Both the position numbers and the translations under genes were made by a program. Below the pieces are notes generated by a model. That model had not been told where the DNA came from. It made no database searches and saw only the letters and a program-made list of their open reading frames with translations. This document shows, one piece after another, positions 34,407 through 46,325 of a stretch of 64,000 nt of DNA. Source of the stretch: Carya illinoinensis (lineage: Eukaryota; Streptophyta; Magnoliopsida; Fagales; Juglandaceae); assembly GCF_018687715.1 (NCBI RefSeq), contig NC_056766.1, positions 16,494,001-16,558,000 on the forward strand. Direction: 5' to 3'. Position 1 is the stretch's first letter, and each line of letters begins with the position of its first letter.

Positions 34407-37341
34407 CGTACGCCATGACTATTCATCTCGTCATTAATGCTAGATTGCTCTTGAGCTTCCATCACCTTGTTAACTCCCAACGATTGGGCTCGATTTGGCG
34501 TCTCGTCAAGTCTCGTGTTGTTGATTGATCTGCTGCCTCATTGATGACGTTCTCAACTTCTTGGGGTTGGGCCCCTCTTAGCTCCCACCCAAATGATTGG
34601 TGGCTCTTGGGGCCAGTCGAATCATCTACTAGAAAGTGCTCAGCTTTGGTTCTGAAGAATATCTCAATCTGACGGCTAAGGAGTTTCTATTCGTGTACTG
34701 CATGTTGTGCCTCGATGGGTGCATTTGTAGCTTGTAGAGGTGCATCCCTAGAAGACAGATAACCAGCCTCAAATAGCAACACTTGAGCACCACGTACTAG
34801 TCTCAATAGTACTTCTTCATCTTGGGCTCAAGATGTGAGTACCCCGTTAGGGAGGAGGTCCACTAGGAATACCCTGTTTATGCCATGTGATCCTACATCC
34901 CACTATCCAAGAGCCTATTCATGACACTATTCCAAAGGTAGGAGGCTAGGTTAGTGAACGTGCTATCCTTGGTGGCAGCCAACTCTCTCAACATGGAGAC
35001 TGACCTGGTACTATCCTCCAGCCAACTCTCTCAACATCAACATTCAGAGCTACTTGACCGTTCCTGATTGTTCATGCGTGCTCTGTTGGGACTTCTTGTG
35101 CAACTCATCATCTTCCTAGGGCCAGAAACATTCCTCCAGTCCTTCTAGCTGCAGGGGGAAGCAATGAAATGTGAACGTTGTTGAAGTCAGCGGGGTCTCA
35201 AAGCTAGGGCGATGGATCTTGTAGTGAAGAAGGTGCTCCCCGGGGGTCTTGGAGTGAGGAAAGGGGGCCCTAGGGCCAAGCAGCCAAGCTAAGGGGTCTT
35301 GGGTGTCCTGAGACCAGGCCAATAGGACCATGCAGCCAGAAATTCTAGTTCCTTCCACCTGGGGGACTACTTCCTTCCTTAGGGGTCACGCACGATGTTT
35401 GCCACTCCGCCCGTCAAACCAATGTTCACGAAGTTTGAACAGGAAGGTGATGCCAGTTATCTTCATTTAGCCTTCAAGGATACGCTCAAGCAAGATATAG
35501 ATCTCGACATTCCCTTGACAGTGACTATGTAGCCTCCTTCTCACTTCGTACTACTAAGGCCGGGGTTGGGAAGAAGCTATTCCCACCACTCCTCCAAGTG
35601 TTAGGGCCAGGCCCTCTTCTTCCTCCACTAACTTGAGGGTCGAGGGTCAAGAAGAGGCCTAGTAGAGTTCTTCCCACTCTGTCGTGGAGCTAAGCAATAA
35701 TGACGAGTTGACCCAATCATCCTCAATGCACTCTTCTCAAGAACCAGAGATGGACTCTTCAGAAAGGTCGTCTCTACAAACTCCTCAGTTGGTTACTGGG
35801 AGCCGCCAAGCATTAGGGTCAAGGGTCAAGAAGAGGCCTAGTAGAGTTCTTCCCACTCTGTCGTGGAGCTAAGCAATAATGACGAGTTGACCCAATCATC
35901 CTCAATGCACTCTTCTCAAGAACCAGAGATGGACTCTTCAGAAAGGTCGTCTCTACAAACTCCTCAGTTGGTTACTAGGAGCCGCCAAGCATTAGGGTGG
36001 AGCTGAGCTGGAGGGGGAGGCTAAGCATGTGACTGGCAAGGGGCCTATAACTACCACAGAGCCCCCCCACTAGTGCCATAAAATCAGTTGGGAATGTGTT
36101 GGAGGAGTGAGCTCCCATGCAGGAGGCGATCGTGGCACTGGAAGTTCCTAGCTCGGGTTCATTTGTGGAGTCCGTGTGGAATGTGCCGAGGCCTTCATGG
36201 CATTTGGGGAGTATTGGCCCTTCCTCTCATGCTAGGGTGGGGACGAGCTAGACCAATAGCCTGGGCTTTAACAAGGCCCTGGCCGAAGTGATCAAGCAGG
36301 AGGCCCATAAGCTACGACCTCTCTTTGCCCAGGTATGTTTTTTATACCTTGCTTGTTCCTAGAGCTTTTGTCTTTCCACTTCTAACAGTCCCTTGCACTG
36401 CAAGCCACAGAGTTGCTGGGGTCATCAAAGAGTGCGGAGAGCTCAAGTAGATGAAGAAAGCACTATAGTCTCTAGCTTGTCTCTATCACTTTTAACTCCC
36501 CCATGTGGGCTGGGAGGTTGAGGTCCTTTCCATAGAGCACGACGGGCTGATAGAGGAGGTCGAGGACCTAAAGAAGCACAACAAGCTATAGAGGGAGGAG
36601 GCCTAAAAGCACAAGGATAAGAAGGCTGTAGTGAAGCAAGAGCTAGCCTAGTTCAAGTAGGAGCTTGCTCGATTTGTGTCGGAGTGAAAATGCCTTTTGA
36701 GTGGTTCTATAGACATACAGAGGGACTTGAAGAAGAGGGAGGTAGTGTTGGAGTCTGCCCAAAAAAGGCTTATGGAGCTTAAAACAAAAAAGGGACTGGA
36801 TGGACCTGAAGCATGCCTCGACTGCTAGGCAATGCTCCAAGTTGCTGTGTAGGCACTTCGAGCTTGCTCGGGAAGTTCAGCGTTAGAAGGCACAAGTGCA
36901 GCAGAGCGAGGCCTAGGCCAACTCCCTTGAGGTCAAGGTGCTCAAGGCAACGAACACCATCTTGGCTCGAGACCCTTGGATCTCGGTCATGGAGTCCTCT
37001 TGAGAGGCTAGTGCCAAGTACTTCGAGAAAATTAGGTCCCGAATTACAAACACCCGGGCTATCCACAATGCTGCTTGAACGTATGACTACAAGGAGGGTC
37101 TTGAGCGACTGTGCAAATATTCGTGAGAGTACCCCGGGATAGACCTCAATATCCTTATCAACCTGGCCTCCCACGAATTGAACCCTCAAGCCCATGCCTT
37201 TGTTAAGAACCTTGGGAAACTAGGGTTTCCTTTGAACCTCCTGGGCACTCGATATTGTAGCATATCCACTATAGTCTAGAGGCAAGACATGTAGGTTACC
37301 ACAAGACACTACGAAAGGCCAAACTTTTCTTCTTCTTTTTT
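34407..37341 (+). pseudogene. Decayed retroelement-associated coding sequence
   Basis: No intact gene. On the plus strand short coding-like runs can be followed across frequent stops, for example the VKPMFTKFEQEGDASYLHLA region near 35425-35480. Charged, coiled-coil-like stretches lie at about 36530-36790, and a region at 37010-37220 contains FVKNLGKL. The base composition is GC-richer than the LTRs. Such coiled-coil proteins are often carried by plant retroelements, but no named family can be assigned. The block lies between an LTR end and the integrase remnant, which argues for transposon origin. A tandem duplication lies at 35637-35995. Confidence 0.35.
35637..35995. repeat. Near-identical tandem duplication, 2 x 179 bp
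   Basis: The stretch with GTCAAGAAGAGGCCTAGTAG at 35646 recurs at 35825. The copies differ at about two positions only (GGTCGAGG/GGTCAAGG and TACTGGG/TACTAGG), so the duplication is much younger than the decayed sequence around it. The spacing is not a multiple of three, so it shifts any frame. Confidence 0.88.
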
Positions 37342-40300
37342 TTCTTTTGGCCTGGTAGGAGAAAAGATATAAGGAAATTGGTGAAAGAATGTCAAGTCTA
37401 TCAAGTCAATAAGTCTAAAAATACTTTACCAGTAAGGTTGCTCCAACCTTTACCTATTCCTCAGAGTCCTTGGCTTGATATTGCTATGGATTTTATCAAG
37501 GGCCTTCCTTCTTCTCATGGCATGATAGTTATTTTCATAGTGGTAGACAAGCTGACCAAGTTTGGTCATTTCTTTCCTATGTCTCACCCATACACGACAT
37601 CTAAAGTGGCAAAAGTTTTTTTCTCTGTGGTTTTTAAGCTTCATGGTCTTCCTAGGACCATTGTATTAGATCATGATGTTATCTTCACTAGTTTGTTTTG
37701 GCAGGAGCTTTTTAGAATGCAGGGTACCATTTTGACTATGAGTTTAGCTTACCATCCTCAATCAAATGGTCAAGTTGAGTCCTTAAATAAGGCTGTTGAG
37801 GCCTATTTGAGAGCATATAGTGGCTCTAAACCAAAAAATTGGACTACTTGACTTCCCTTGGCTGAATGGCATTATAATACCACAATGCATGCTTCCACCA
37901 GAAAGTCTCCATTTTAGGCTTTGTATGGAATGCCACCACCAAAATTGTTGTCTTATGTAGCAGGCACTACAACTAATGTTGAAGTAGATCAGCATTTGCA
38001 GACTCGAGAACAAGTGTTGCTGTTGTTAAAAGAGAATTTGAGTAAAGCCCAGAATAGGATGAAAGTTTATGCCGACAGGAACTGTAACATCCCACTCATT
38101 CTTTCTCTTATTGTCACGAGTCTCGTTCTGCGCGCTGGACCTTGATGGTGTGTTTTGTTTAAGATATCAAGTGATTTTTAAAGTAAGCCTAATGTTTTAA
38201 AGTATTCAAATATTTTAAATGTCCAAGAAATATCTATATGGGATATTTCCAATGTTATTGAAGAGTTTCAAAAATATTATAATTATGGAAAATCATTTTA
38301 ATTAAATGATTTTAGTCATTTACAAATATTATGAGTTTAAATTATGTTGAAAACTCTAAATTTATTTATATAGTTTTATTCTCTGAAAATTATTATCAAA
38401 ACTTCATCATTTAATTAAGGATGAAGATTATATTTTATAAATTAAAGTTTAGTAAAAATAATATTTTATTTTAACTCCTCTTTATGTTTTCAATAAATTA
38501 ATGTTTACGCCTTTTCAAATTAGTGTTTTAGTTCCATCATCGTTAGATCGTTTTGGAGATCCAATGATGTAGGGCATAGATTAAATACCCAAGCCCCTAA
38601 CATTTTTTCCCCACTTTTCCCTTTCCCCTCTCTCTCCTCTCCCCTTCCCCAGCCCACGTACAGACCCCATTTCTTCTCTCTTTCCCTTATCGATTTCCTC
38701 TCCTTCCCACACAACCTCGCCCCAAGCAGCTGGCTGCCACACCGCTCCACCTCCATCGCACCAAGGAGCCCCTCCCACGACCCTTATTGGGGACCTCATG
38801 GCCCCACCTCACAAACCCCTCTCTCACTCTCTTCCCGAAACCAAAGCCCAAAGACCCTCTCTTGTCTCCCTCGATTTTTCTCCACCCAATGCCACAGTGC
38901 CTCAGCCTCACGCCGCCAGCAGCTCCTCTCTTCGTCAGAGACCACTCAACCACTGAACCCAATCTCCCTCTTCCCTCTCCACTGCATGCACACACACAAC
39001 CTAGAAATGGGTTTACCCACACAGTTCGACCTCCACCGACGGCCTTAGCGCTGTTGCACGTTGGTTCTAGCCCCACCGAGAACCTCCCCTTGCTACCACG
39101 ACTCCTCGAGCTCCTCTATGCTAGCCAAGCCCTCCACCTCTCTCACTCCCCCTTAGTCTCCCATGGATTTCTCCACCCATTTGGCTAGATCTACCACCCT
39201 CCAACCACCATGCCATCTCCACCTCACCACCATAGCTCCATCGCACCTCCCTCAATCCCTCCATGGCCAGCCAACAACCAACTAGCCCCCTCCAAAATCC
39301 CTTACTTGAGACCCAAAGATTCCCCTTGAAACCCATAGCCTCCACCACCCCATGACCTCAGCCACCTTACACAGCCTTGATCCACTTGCCAAAGCCTAGA
39401 TCTAGTTGAGAAACCCTAGATCCGACCTTCCGATGTAGCCTCATTCCAAGGTCATGGCAGTGACCACAATGAAGCGGTTACCACCCAAGCTAGTGGCTTC
39501 CGACGCCATTGGCCTGGACGGGTAGCGAGCAATGCACAGGTTAATTCCCAACGATGGTATAACTCTCTCTCCCTCGTTATTTATGTTAGATGTTATTTGA
39601 TTGTTTTGGAGTTTGCTGTGTACCGAAGTGTTGGGTGTAGTGTGTTGTGAAGTGTGAGTGTGAAGTGTGTGGTGTAATGTTTGAAGGGAGTACATGTGGT
39701 GCATACTCCATGTAGTGTAGTGATGCACCGTGTGGTGTGCATCGTAATGGCGTATGGCATAGAGTGGGTGGAAGGGAGTTAATGTGGAGTGTACTCTAGG
39801 TGGTGTCTTGATGCATCGGATGGCGTAGTCGAGGAGCATAGAGTGTGTGGTATAATGTTGGAAACTATTGAGTAGTGTCTAGGAGTAGTTGTGAGGTGAC
39901 CCTATTATAGTGATGGGTGTCACAATGTAACTTGGGATTAGCCTCGAACTACGTGACGTGATGGAGGTGTAGTGTGAATGAAGCCTTGTCGTGTTAAGTG
40001 TTGAGATGAACTTGTAAAGGGCTGGAAAGTAGGACAATCTTGTTGACTGGATTTGAGTAGAAGTTGGTATCAGAGTATGGAGCTTGTTTATACAAGCTGG
40101 CGTTCAACGAATTATAAGTTGATCTTAGGTGATAAAGGGAAATGTACATGTGCATCTGGTGAGACACATGTGCCAGATGGATTTACCATATGTAATGGGT
40201 AATCTGTCCTAAGCATGGTTACACGATGTTTAAGCCTTAGAGTTGACTTAAAGCCATGTTGCATGTATGGATGGGAATGAGGATTTAGTGTTTGCAAGGA

Positions 40301-42312
40301 TGCGTGAAAGAAGTGACGGGTGTACCGTCTATGATTGGGATGAGTGACTTAGTCAATCTGAGTCATGCATTGAAATGTGTTTAACAGAAGAGTAAGATAA
40401 AGGTCTTAGTGTCTTAACCATAAGGTGAATCGTGGAAGTTCACTTTAGTGGATAAGCACTTGAGGTAGAACGTGGAATTTGGAAGAGGTAGTGACTGTAA
40501 GTGGGTTTCGAAGGTTTTAGCATAGTAAGGGACACGGGATAGAAGGAGAGTGTTTCCAAGTGAGGTGTAGTTCTATTTCTAGTTAGTTGCTTATGTACTA
40601 GATAGAGAATGACGTTGAGGTTGTGTATGCATGTAGATTGCCATCTGACATGCACATGAATGGACTACATGAAATGAGTATGCCGTGGAGTCCAGGTAAG
40701 TATTATGTTCATACTCTTCTAGAGTTCCCTAAATAAATGGATGAAATGAAAATGAAAATAAAAGGCTTTTCCTTTACAAAATGACATGGACAATGTTATG
40801 AACGAATGCTAAGTATAAGTTTTCAAGTATATATATGTAACGGCCCTTCTTAGCAGCCATTTTTTAGGCACTCCAAAGTATTAAGTGTATGCATGTTAAT
40901 GGATATTATACATAGTAAGTATTGGATGTATTTTCATGGAATGAAATGTGAGGCTTGTGCCTCTTACATTAAGCAATGCTTTAAATGACGGGAAAAAAAT
41001 GTGTTAAAATGTCCCTATAAATTGAGGTTTTAAATGCCCCTATGAACTGATGTTTCAAATGATGTATTGAAAGATGATATTTAAGCTCATGCTTTTAAAT
41101 GACATCTATAAATGAACGAACTGATGAATGAATGTTTTAATATATGAAAATACATAATGGTCATATGAATGAATGAAAGGGTACCAAAGGACTAGGCAGA
41201 TTGCAATGCCGGGTAAGTAATACTGGTACTGCACCCAGTGCTGCCCCCTAATTGAAAAGTGATTCTCAACCTGTGGCCATGGGCAGAGTTTGAGTCCAAA
41301 GGAACTAACCCATGCACATGGGGCGTAATAGTGCATAACGGCCAATGAAAGTGATAAGAAAGAATGTTTGTATACTCAGACTCTTTAAGAAATGAAGGCA
41401 CAAGGCATGGGGAAATGTTTTACGAAAGAAAAAAACGTTTTACTAAAAACAATCATTTTCAAGAAAAACTCCACCTCGAAATGTTTTTAATTCAACGAAT
41501 GTCTTATGTACAGTATGTATGGAGTGATGAATGCATGACTAAAAACCAATGTTATTTATATTTTAACTATATGCAGAAATGCTTACGTGTCTTCGACTCA
41601 TTTTAGTTTTTATGTGTGCCCTCTTGAGGACAAGATGAGCGGTACCAAGGGAAAGAGCACGAAAGCCTAGGTACAATGTTTCGTGCGAAAGACTTTTAAT
41701 TATAAAATTTAATATTTTTCACTGTAACTCTTTTTAAATTAATAAAAAAAAAATATTTCATATCTTGGCATGAAAGGAAAAAGTTTTATATGAACGGTAA
41801 TTCCTGTCATTTTTTTAAAATCATTTTCTAAAAGATCCCACCACAAGGACAGGCATTATAGGAACAGATCAGAGAAAACCTTTGAGGAAGGAGAATGGAT
41901 TTTTCTTAAACTTCAACCTTATAGACAGAAATCAGTTGCCATGAGACATAACATGAAATTAGCCCCTCGTTTCTATAGGCCCTTTCAAGTTATTCAAAGG
42001 ATTGGCTCAATTGCTTATAAGTTGAAACTACCATCCACACCAAGAATTCATCCAGTCTTCCCTATATCTTGCTTAAAGAAAGAATTAGGGAACCATATTT
42101 CTCCTTTGCCTACCCTTCCTCCTGTGAATGATGAGGGAGCTATTCAACCTGTGCCTGAGAAAATTCTTGAGAGAAAAATGAAGAAAGTGGCTACTCATGT
42201 TGTCATTGAAGTATTGGTTAAGTGGGTTGGTGCTGATATGGAAGATAACTCTTGGAAATTGTTGTACAACTTGAGGTCTTTATACCCTCATTTATTGGGT
42301 ACTATTTTATGA
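37342..42312 (+). pseudogene. Chromovirus (Ty3/gypsy) integrase-chromodomain gene, split by a solo LTR
   Basis: Part 1 (37342-38082) starts inside the integrase zinc-binding region (FWPG...KDIRKLVKEC; the second Cys of the CxxC pair is Tyr). It covers the catalytic core: Asp in MDFIKGLP, Asp in LDHDVIF and Glu in NGQVESLN, matching the DDE triad. Two nonsense codons break it, TGA at 37849-37851 where Trp is expected and TAG at 37915-37917. Part 2 (41861-42312) continues in the same frame with the C-terminal region (LKLQPYRQKSVA, RIHPVF) and ends in a chromodomain-like segment (EVLVKW...SWKLLYNL) at a TGA. The gap is exactly the inserted LTR 38083-41860; removing it and one target copy restores continuity. 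The family resembles Reina-type chromoviruses. Reverse transcriptase and gag are absent. The protein normally joins element cDNA to the host chromosome, and chromodomains target heterochromatin. Confidence 0.88.
38083..41860 (+). mobile_element. Solo LTR (copy C), 3.8 kb, with 5-bp target duplication
   Basis: Begins TGTAACATCCC and ends GGACAGGCATTATA. It is flanked by GGAAC at 38078-38082 and 41861-41865. Plant chromovirus LTRs commonly end in GGGCGTTACA-like sequence; the TATA here is probably a decayed TACA. There is no internal region, so it is a solo LTR left by LTR-LTR recombination. It contains a strongly C-rich leader (38590-39540), a G/T-rich block (39590-39900) and AT-rich sequence. 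The open frames inside the C-rich leader have no recognisable product. Confidence 0.88.
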
Positions 42313-42345
42313 TTGTCACGGGTGTCTTGGGTGCAAGGCTCTTTA

Positions 42346-42357
42346 AGAGGAAGAGAT
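42346..42357 (+). other. Polypurine tract before a 3' LTR
   Basis: AAGAGGAAGAGA lies about 33 bp after the chromodomain stop codon and directly before TGTTACGGGTGC. This is where a plus-strand primer tract is expected in a Ty3/gypsy element whose gene reads rightward. Confidence 0.55.
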
Positions 42358-42935
42358 TGTTACGGGTGCTTGGGGGCTGGCTCATGAAGAGGAGAGAAGC
42401 ATTAAGGTTGTGTAGCAAGGAAGGGATCGAGTGGCAGTAACGACTTTGACTGCTTGTTAGGAAGCATACGACTTGTAGGAGTGCTATGTTAATAATACGC
42501 TGCATTTTGGTGTAAGTAGGTTATGAGTCATAGTCGTTTAGTTTTGTTTGAGTTTGTATTTCACTTTTTGATCCCTTGTGTTTCAATAAGAATTTGGAGG
42601 TTGAGAATTCCTCAAAAATTCCCTGTCAAGATTCACGAAAGGAATCTTGCATTTGGTTCATTGTTTGGCTTACAGAGTTCTTTTTTCTTCATTGCCTACT
42701 ATTCTTTCTATGTTCTAGGTTGTTTGTGTGGTGCAGTAGTGTTCTTGGTAGCAAGAACATTACAAACAATTGCATGTTTCTTTGCATTATATTTGTTATC
42801 TATCGTTCCAATAATTTTGCTTTAATGTTTTGATATACTTGAATTGTTATAACTTGTTGGAACACCCAAGCTAATGACGTAAATAGTCACGACCAACAAT
42901 CGACCATCGTCAAGCAGGGTTGCCATAGGATCCAG
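42358..42935 (+). mobile_element. 3' LTR of the split chromovirus, probably interrupted by solo LTR B
   Basis: Starts TGTTACGGGTGCTTGGGG right after the purine tract. Its end is uncertain; CCAACA near 42890 would be a possible CA end, or the LTR may continue beyond the insertion at 42936. A stretch with TTTCTTTGCATTATATTTG at about 42778 has a close relative at about 47672, suggesting another fragment of the same family nearby. Confidence 0.5.
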
Positions 42936-45255
42936 TGTAACAGCCCGCTAGAAATTCAATTGTGAAATTTCTATTAACTTTAGGAACCTCGTGAAAACCC
43001 CATAAGTTTTCACGAATCCATTAATCGTATAGGTTTTTGTCTAACTACATAGTTAGTGTTATTATTTACTATGGTATCATAAATGTGTTTTTGATTATTG
43101 GAGATAGTTAGAAGTGTCAAAATGTATTATGGTTTGTGCCATTAGACTCGGAGGGCTATTTAAAGTCTTATGGCGCAATAACATTTTTTCATATTTTCGG
43201 ACAAAACGTCTGTTCAAAACTGTAGATATTATTGGATAAAAAGAAATATCTTGAGGTAATTTTCGTGAATATTATTGGGTAAAAATATTTTGAGTTGATA
43301 GATATTATTAGATAAAAATATCTTAAGTTGATTTTTTTTTAGATATTATTGGATAGAATATTATAAGATAATCTTTTATAGATATTTTGGGTAGGAGAAA
43401 ACTACACTCAACTCTCAAATCCAGTCTCATCTCTTCCATATCTCATCCATAATTATCTCCAGCCACCTCTCCCCACGAAATTATCTTCATTTATGCTTTC
43501 CATTGAAAGAATACCAAACACTCTCTCTCGGACAGCTTTTAGGAGTTCTTTTGCACACCCATTTCGAAGTTTTTGTAAGTGTTTTATCATAAAGTCTCCT
43601 TCATATAAGTTGTTCCTCTTTGAGTCTAGTTTCCGTATATGTATTTTTTGTATCATTCCATGGTCATTTGGTCGGTCAAAAGTATTTTTAACCATAGAAA
43701 GGTCATTCTGGGCGTGAATCTGGAGAGTATGTTATAGTTTGGAGTTTTTGACCAAGCTAATGGATAGATATTGGTCCGAAATTTTTATGGAGTATTGTTA
43801 ACATGTATATATGACTATTGGTTGAGGATTTTTGCATGATTAAAGGTTTTGATGAAAGATTTTCTTAGATTTAGAAACTTAGAAACTGGAAGAGGAAAAA
43901 CAGTTTCTGTTTTGAGAAAGTTTAACTCTTTGGTGGTCTAAACCTATTCTAATGACTTTGATAATTTTATTGGAGGATCCTAAACATCTTATATACATGT
44001 TATATTATTATTTTGAAGATATTTGATGTTAGTTTCAAAGATATGAAATTTTATGCAAAGAGATATTCAGATAAGCCAAAGTGTGGATATTCTTGGCTAA
44101 ATTTATGTTTTGATTAATTTCTAACCATGTGATCTTGAATTAGAAGCTTTTATATGTTTTAGGACATCTTTTTAAACCATGTAATGGTTTGGTTTGAAGA
44201 TCATATATTTATAAGTCATAGATCAAGAGTTTTATCAAAACTAGTTGAGGAAAAAGTTTCTGTTTTTGGACTAAGTGTAAAACCAAAAACTCCAAATTTT
44301 ATTTTGTGATTTTGGTGACTTTAGTTTGATGATTTAAAGCATGGTTGATATTAGGATGATATTATGAATATGTTAGAAGTAAGATTTGATTTTTGAAATT
44401 CTTGGATCTTTTTACAAAAAAGTTTGGTGTTGATTATTAGCTTTTTCTAAATGGATGTTTTAAGTATGGTTTTGAACTTAGGATTGGAAGATGTTTGTTG
44501 CAAAATTTTGGTTTAAGCATGAGTTTTGAAGTTGGAAGGAATTGCAACAAAAATAAAGGGAAATGGCCTATGGATGTTTCAACCATAGTGTGTTCTTCAT
44601 AGTTGTGTTTTGTTTTAAATTTTTCTGAGTTGATATTTAAGTTTAGGATAAAATTTACATGAGAAATGTAAATTTTAGAAACTTTTAGAGTTAGTATGCA
44701 AAATCCTTAAGTTATGGGTAAAACGGTCATTTTTCCACATGTAGAGAGTAAAATGAAAATTTTACTCTTTAAGTTAGTATTTTCCATATTTCAAATTATT
44801 AATGATTTAGTTCTAACTTTTAGAATTACTAATTACAGTTCCTCGTGATCGTACTTGAAGTTTTATAAGAAACGCGGAGATCGAGGTAAGTTAGCTTTTA
44901 ACTTACTAGCAGTCTACTGTGTATGTGTGCTAAGTAAAAGAATTACAGTGTATGTATGTATGTTATCATATATGTCATGCCATGCCAAGTTATCATGTAA
45001 TTGTCTATTATACAGAATTTATTCTGTCATCAATTTTTATCTGTTACACAATATATTCTGTCATGTATTACTATACATTACAAATATGTCATGCTAAATA
45101 TGTTGTCTGTTATATGTTATGGCATGTTACGAAATGTTACTATCTCAAGTTGGTTATGTATTTCAAATTATGTTCAAGTCACGTTATGTTACGTCAGGGC
45201 TTCAGTCCTTTCATATTCCAGTCACGTTTCATCTTGAGTATATTCAGTTTATGTA

Positions 45256-45650
45256 GAATACATGGGGCCACAACAACTGTGGAGTATGTATTTAACTACA
45301 ATTGTGATGCGTAAAATACATGGGGCCACAACAACTGTGGAGTATGTATTTTTCATGTTAAGTCAAGTTTGTGTAGAATACATGGGGCCACAACAATTGT
45401 GGAGTATGTATTTAACTACAATTGTGATGCGTAAAATACATGGGGCCACAACAACTGTGGAGTATGTATTTTTCATGTTAAGTCAAGTTTGTGTAGAATA
45501 CATGGGGCCACAACAACTGTGGAGTATGTATTTTTAATGTTAAGTCAAGTTTGTGTAGAATACATGGGGCCACAACAACTGTGGAGTATGTATTTACACG
45601 TAGAATACATGGGGCCACAACAACTGTGGAGTATGTGTTTTTCATGTTAA
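45256..45650 (+). repeat. Minisatellite of seven hairpin-forming units in LTR copy B
   Basis: Seven copies of a core of about 36 bp lie at 45256, 45314, 45376, 45434, 45496, 45558 and 45602 (starts to within a few bases). Each core begins AATACATGGGG and ends AGTATGTATT around CCACA-ACAAC-TGTGG, so each can fold on itself. Linkers differ (AACTACAATTGTGATGC or TTCATGTTAAGTCAAG). The first four copies form a 120-bp two-unit repeat. One copy has a C to T change in the loop. Confidence 0.9.
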
Positions 45651-45862
45651 TTCAAGTTTCAGAGCAAGTTCATGCTAAGTCAAGTTTCAGATCAAGTTCA
45701 TGTCAAGTCAAGTTCAGTTCATGATTCAATTTAAGCTATGTCAATTATGCTATGTTGTACGCTAAGTTATGCTTTAATTACTTATGAATTTGATTATGCA
45801 TTTATGCTTTTACTGTCATACATGCATCATTAGTCTATATGGAAGTTTTTTGTTAACTTGCT

Positions 45863-45903
45863 GAGATTTGTAATCAAATCTCACTGTGGTAGTCCCAACT
45901 ACC
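45863..45903 (+). other. Two adjacent hairpins near the LTR 3' end (copy B)
   Basis: Same pair as in copy A: GAGATTTG-TAAT-CAAATCTC at 45863-45882 and GGTAGT-CCCA-ACTACC at 45888-45903, with only the short spacer changed. Confidence 0.65.
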
Positions 45904-46325
45904 ATTCCCCCCGAATGGTAGATCTTGTTACAGGACCTGAAGGAGGATCAGGAGCTGACCAACTAGACACAGTCGACTAAACGACGGTGCGTCGTTAATG
46001 TTAATATAGTAGTTAAATTACTACTTGTACGATGGAGTTGCATCTCCAGTACTATTGGATCATAACTATTGTGGAATAGTGCTGTGATCTTAGTTATTCA
46101 ATGGATCTTTATGTATGAAGTATGTTTCAAGTATTGGGATATTTTCAGTTTGGTGCATAGTATTGCTAAAGAAAAAAATTATCCGCTGCGAATATTGCAT
46201 AATGTTAGATGCATGTTAGGATTATTGCATCTTATATGTCATGAACGGGGGCAGGTAACCTTGTGTTGCATGTCTCGACGCTTCAAATGTCCGTCCAATC
46301 CCAAACGGAATTTGGGGGCATCACA

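Larger units (their letters stand above)
42936..46325 (+). mobile_element. Solo Ty3/gypsy LTR (copy B), 3.4 kb, with 5-bp target duplication
   Basis: Begins TGTAACAGCCCGC and ends TTTGGGGGCATCACA. It is flanked by TCCAG at 42931-42935 and 46326-46330. No primer site follows and no purine tract precedes, so it is a solo LTR. It is the full-length relative of copy A (31103-34406). It has a C/T-rich leader (43395-43500), the conserved hairpin pair near the 3' end, and a hairpin-forming minisatellite not present in copy A. Confidence 0.9.

Noticed and set aside
36088..37195. Several open frames on both strands of the GC-richer block
   Set aside because: They overlap each other and conflict with the plus-strand decayed coding signal; none has a recognisable domain.
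38787..39348. 129-133-codon frames on both strands
   Set aside because: Same effect in the C-rich leader of solo LTR C; no domain, overlapping frames on both strands.
42523..42833. Hydrophobic 85-100-codon frames resembling a membrane protein
   Set aside because: T-rich LTR sequence after a chromovirus stop codon and purine tract; two frames overlap, as expected from composition.
45262..45537. Regularly repeated peptide frame; also considered a CRISPR-like array
   Set aside because: The frame is the minisatellite read in phase. Unit and linker sizes vary, linkers are themselves repeats, and CRISPR does not occur in plant nuclear genomes.
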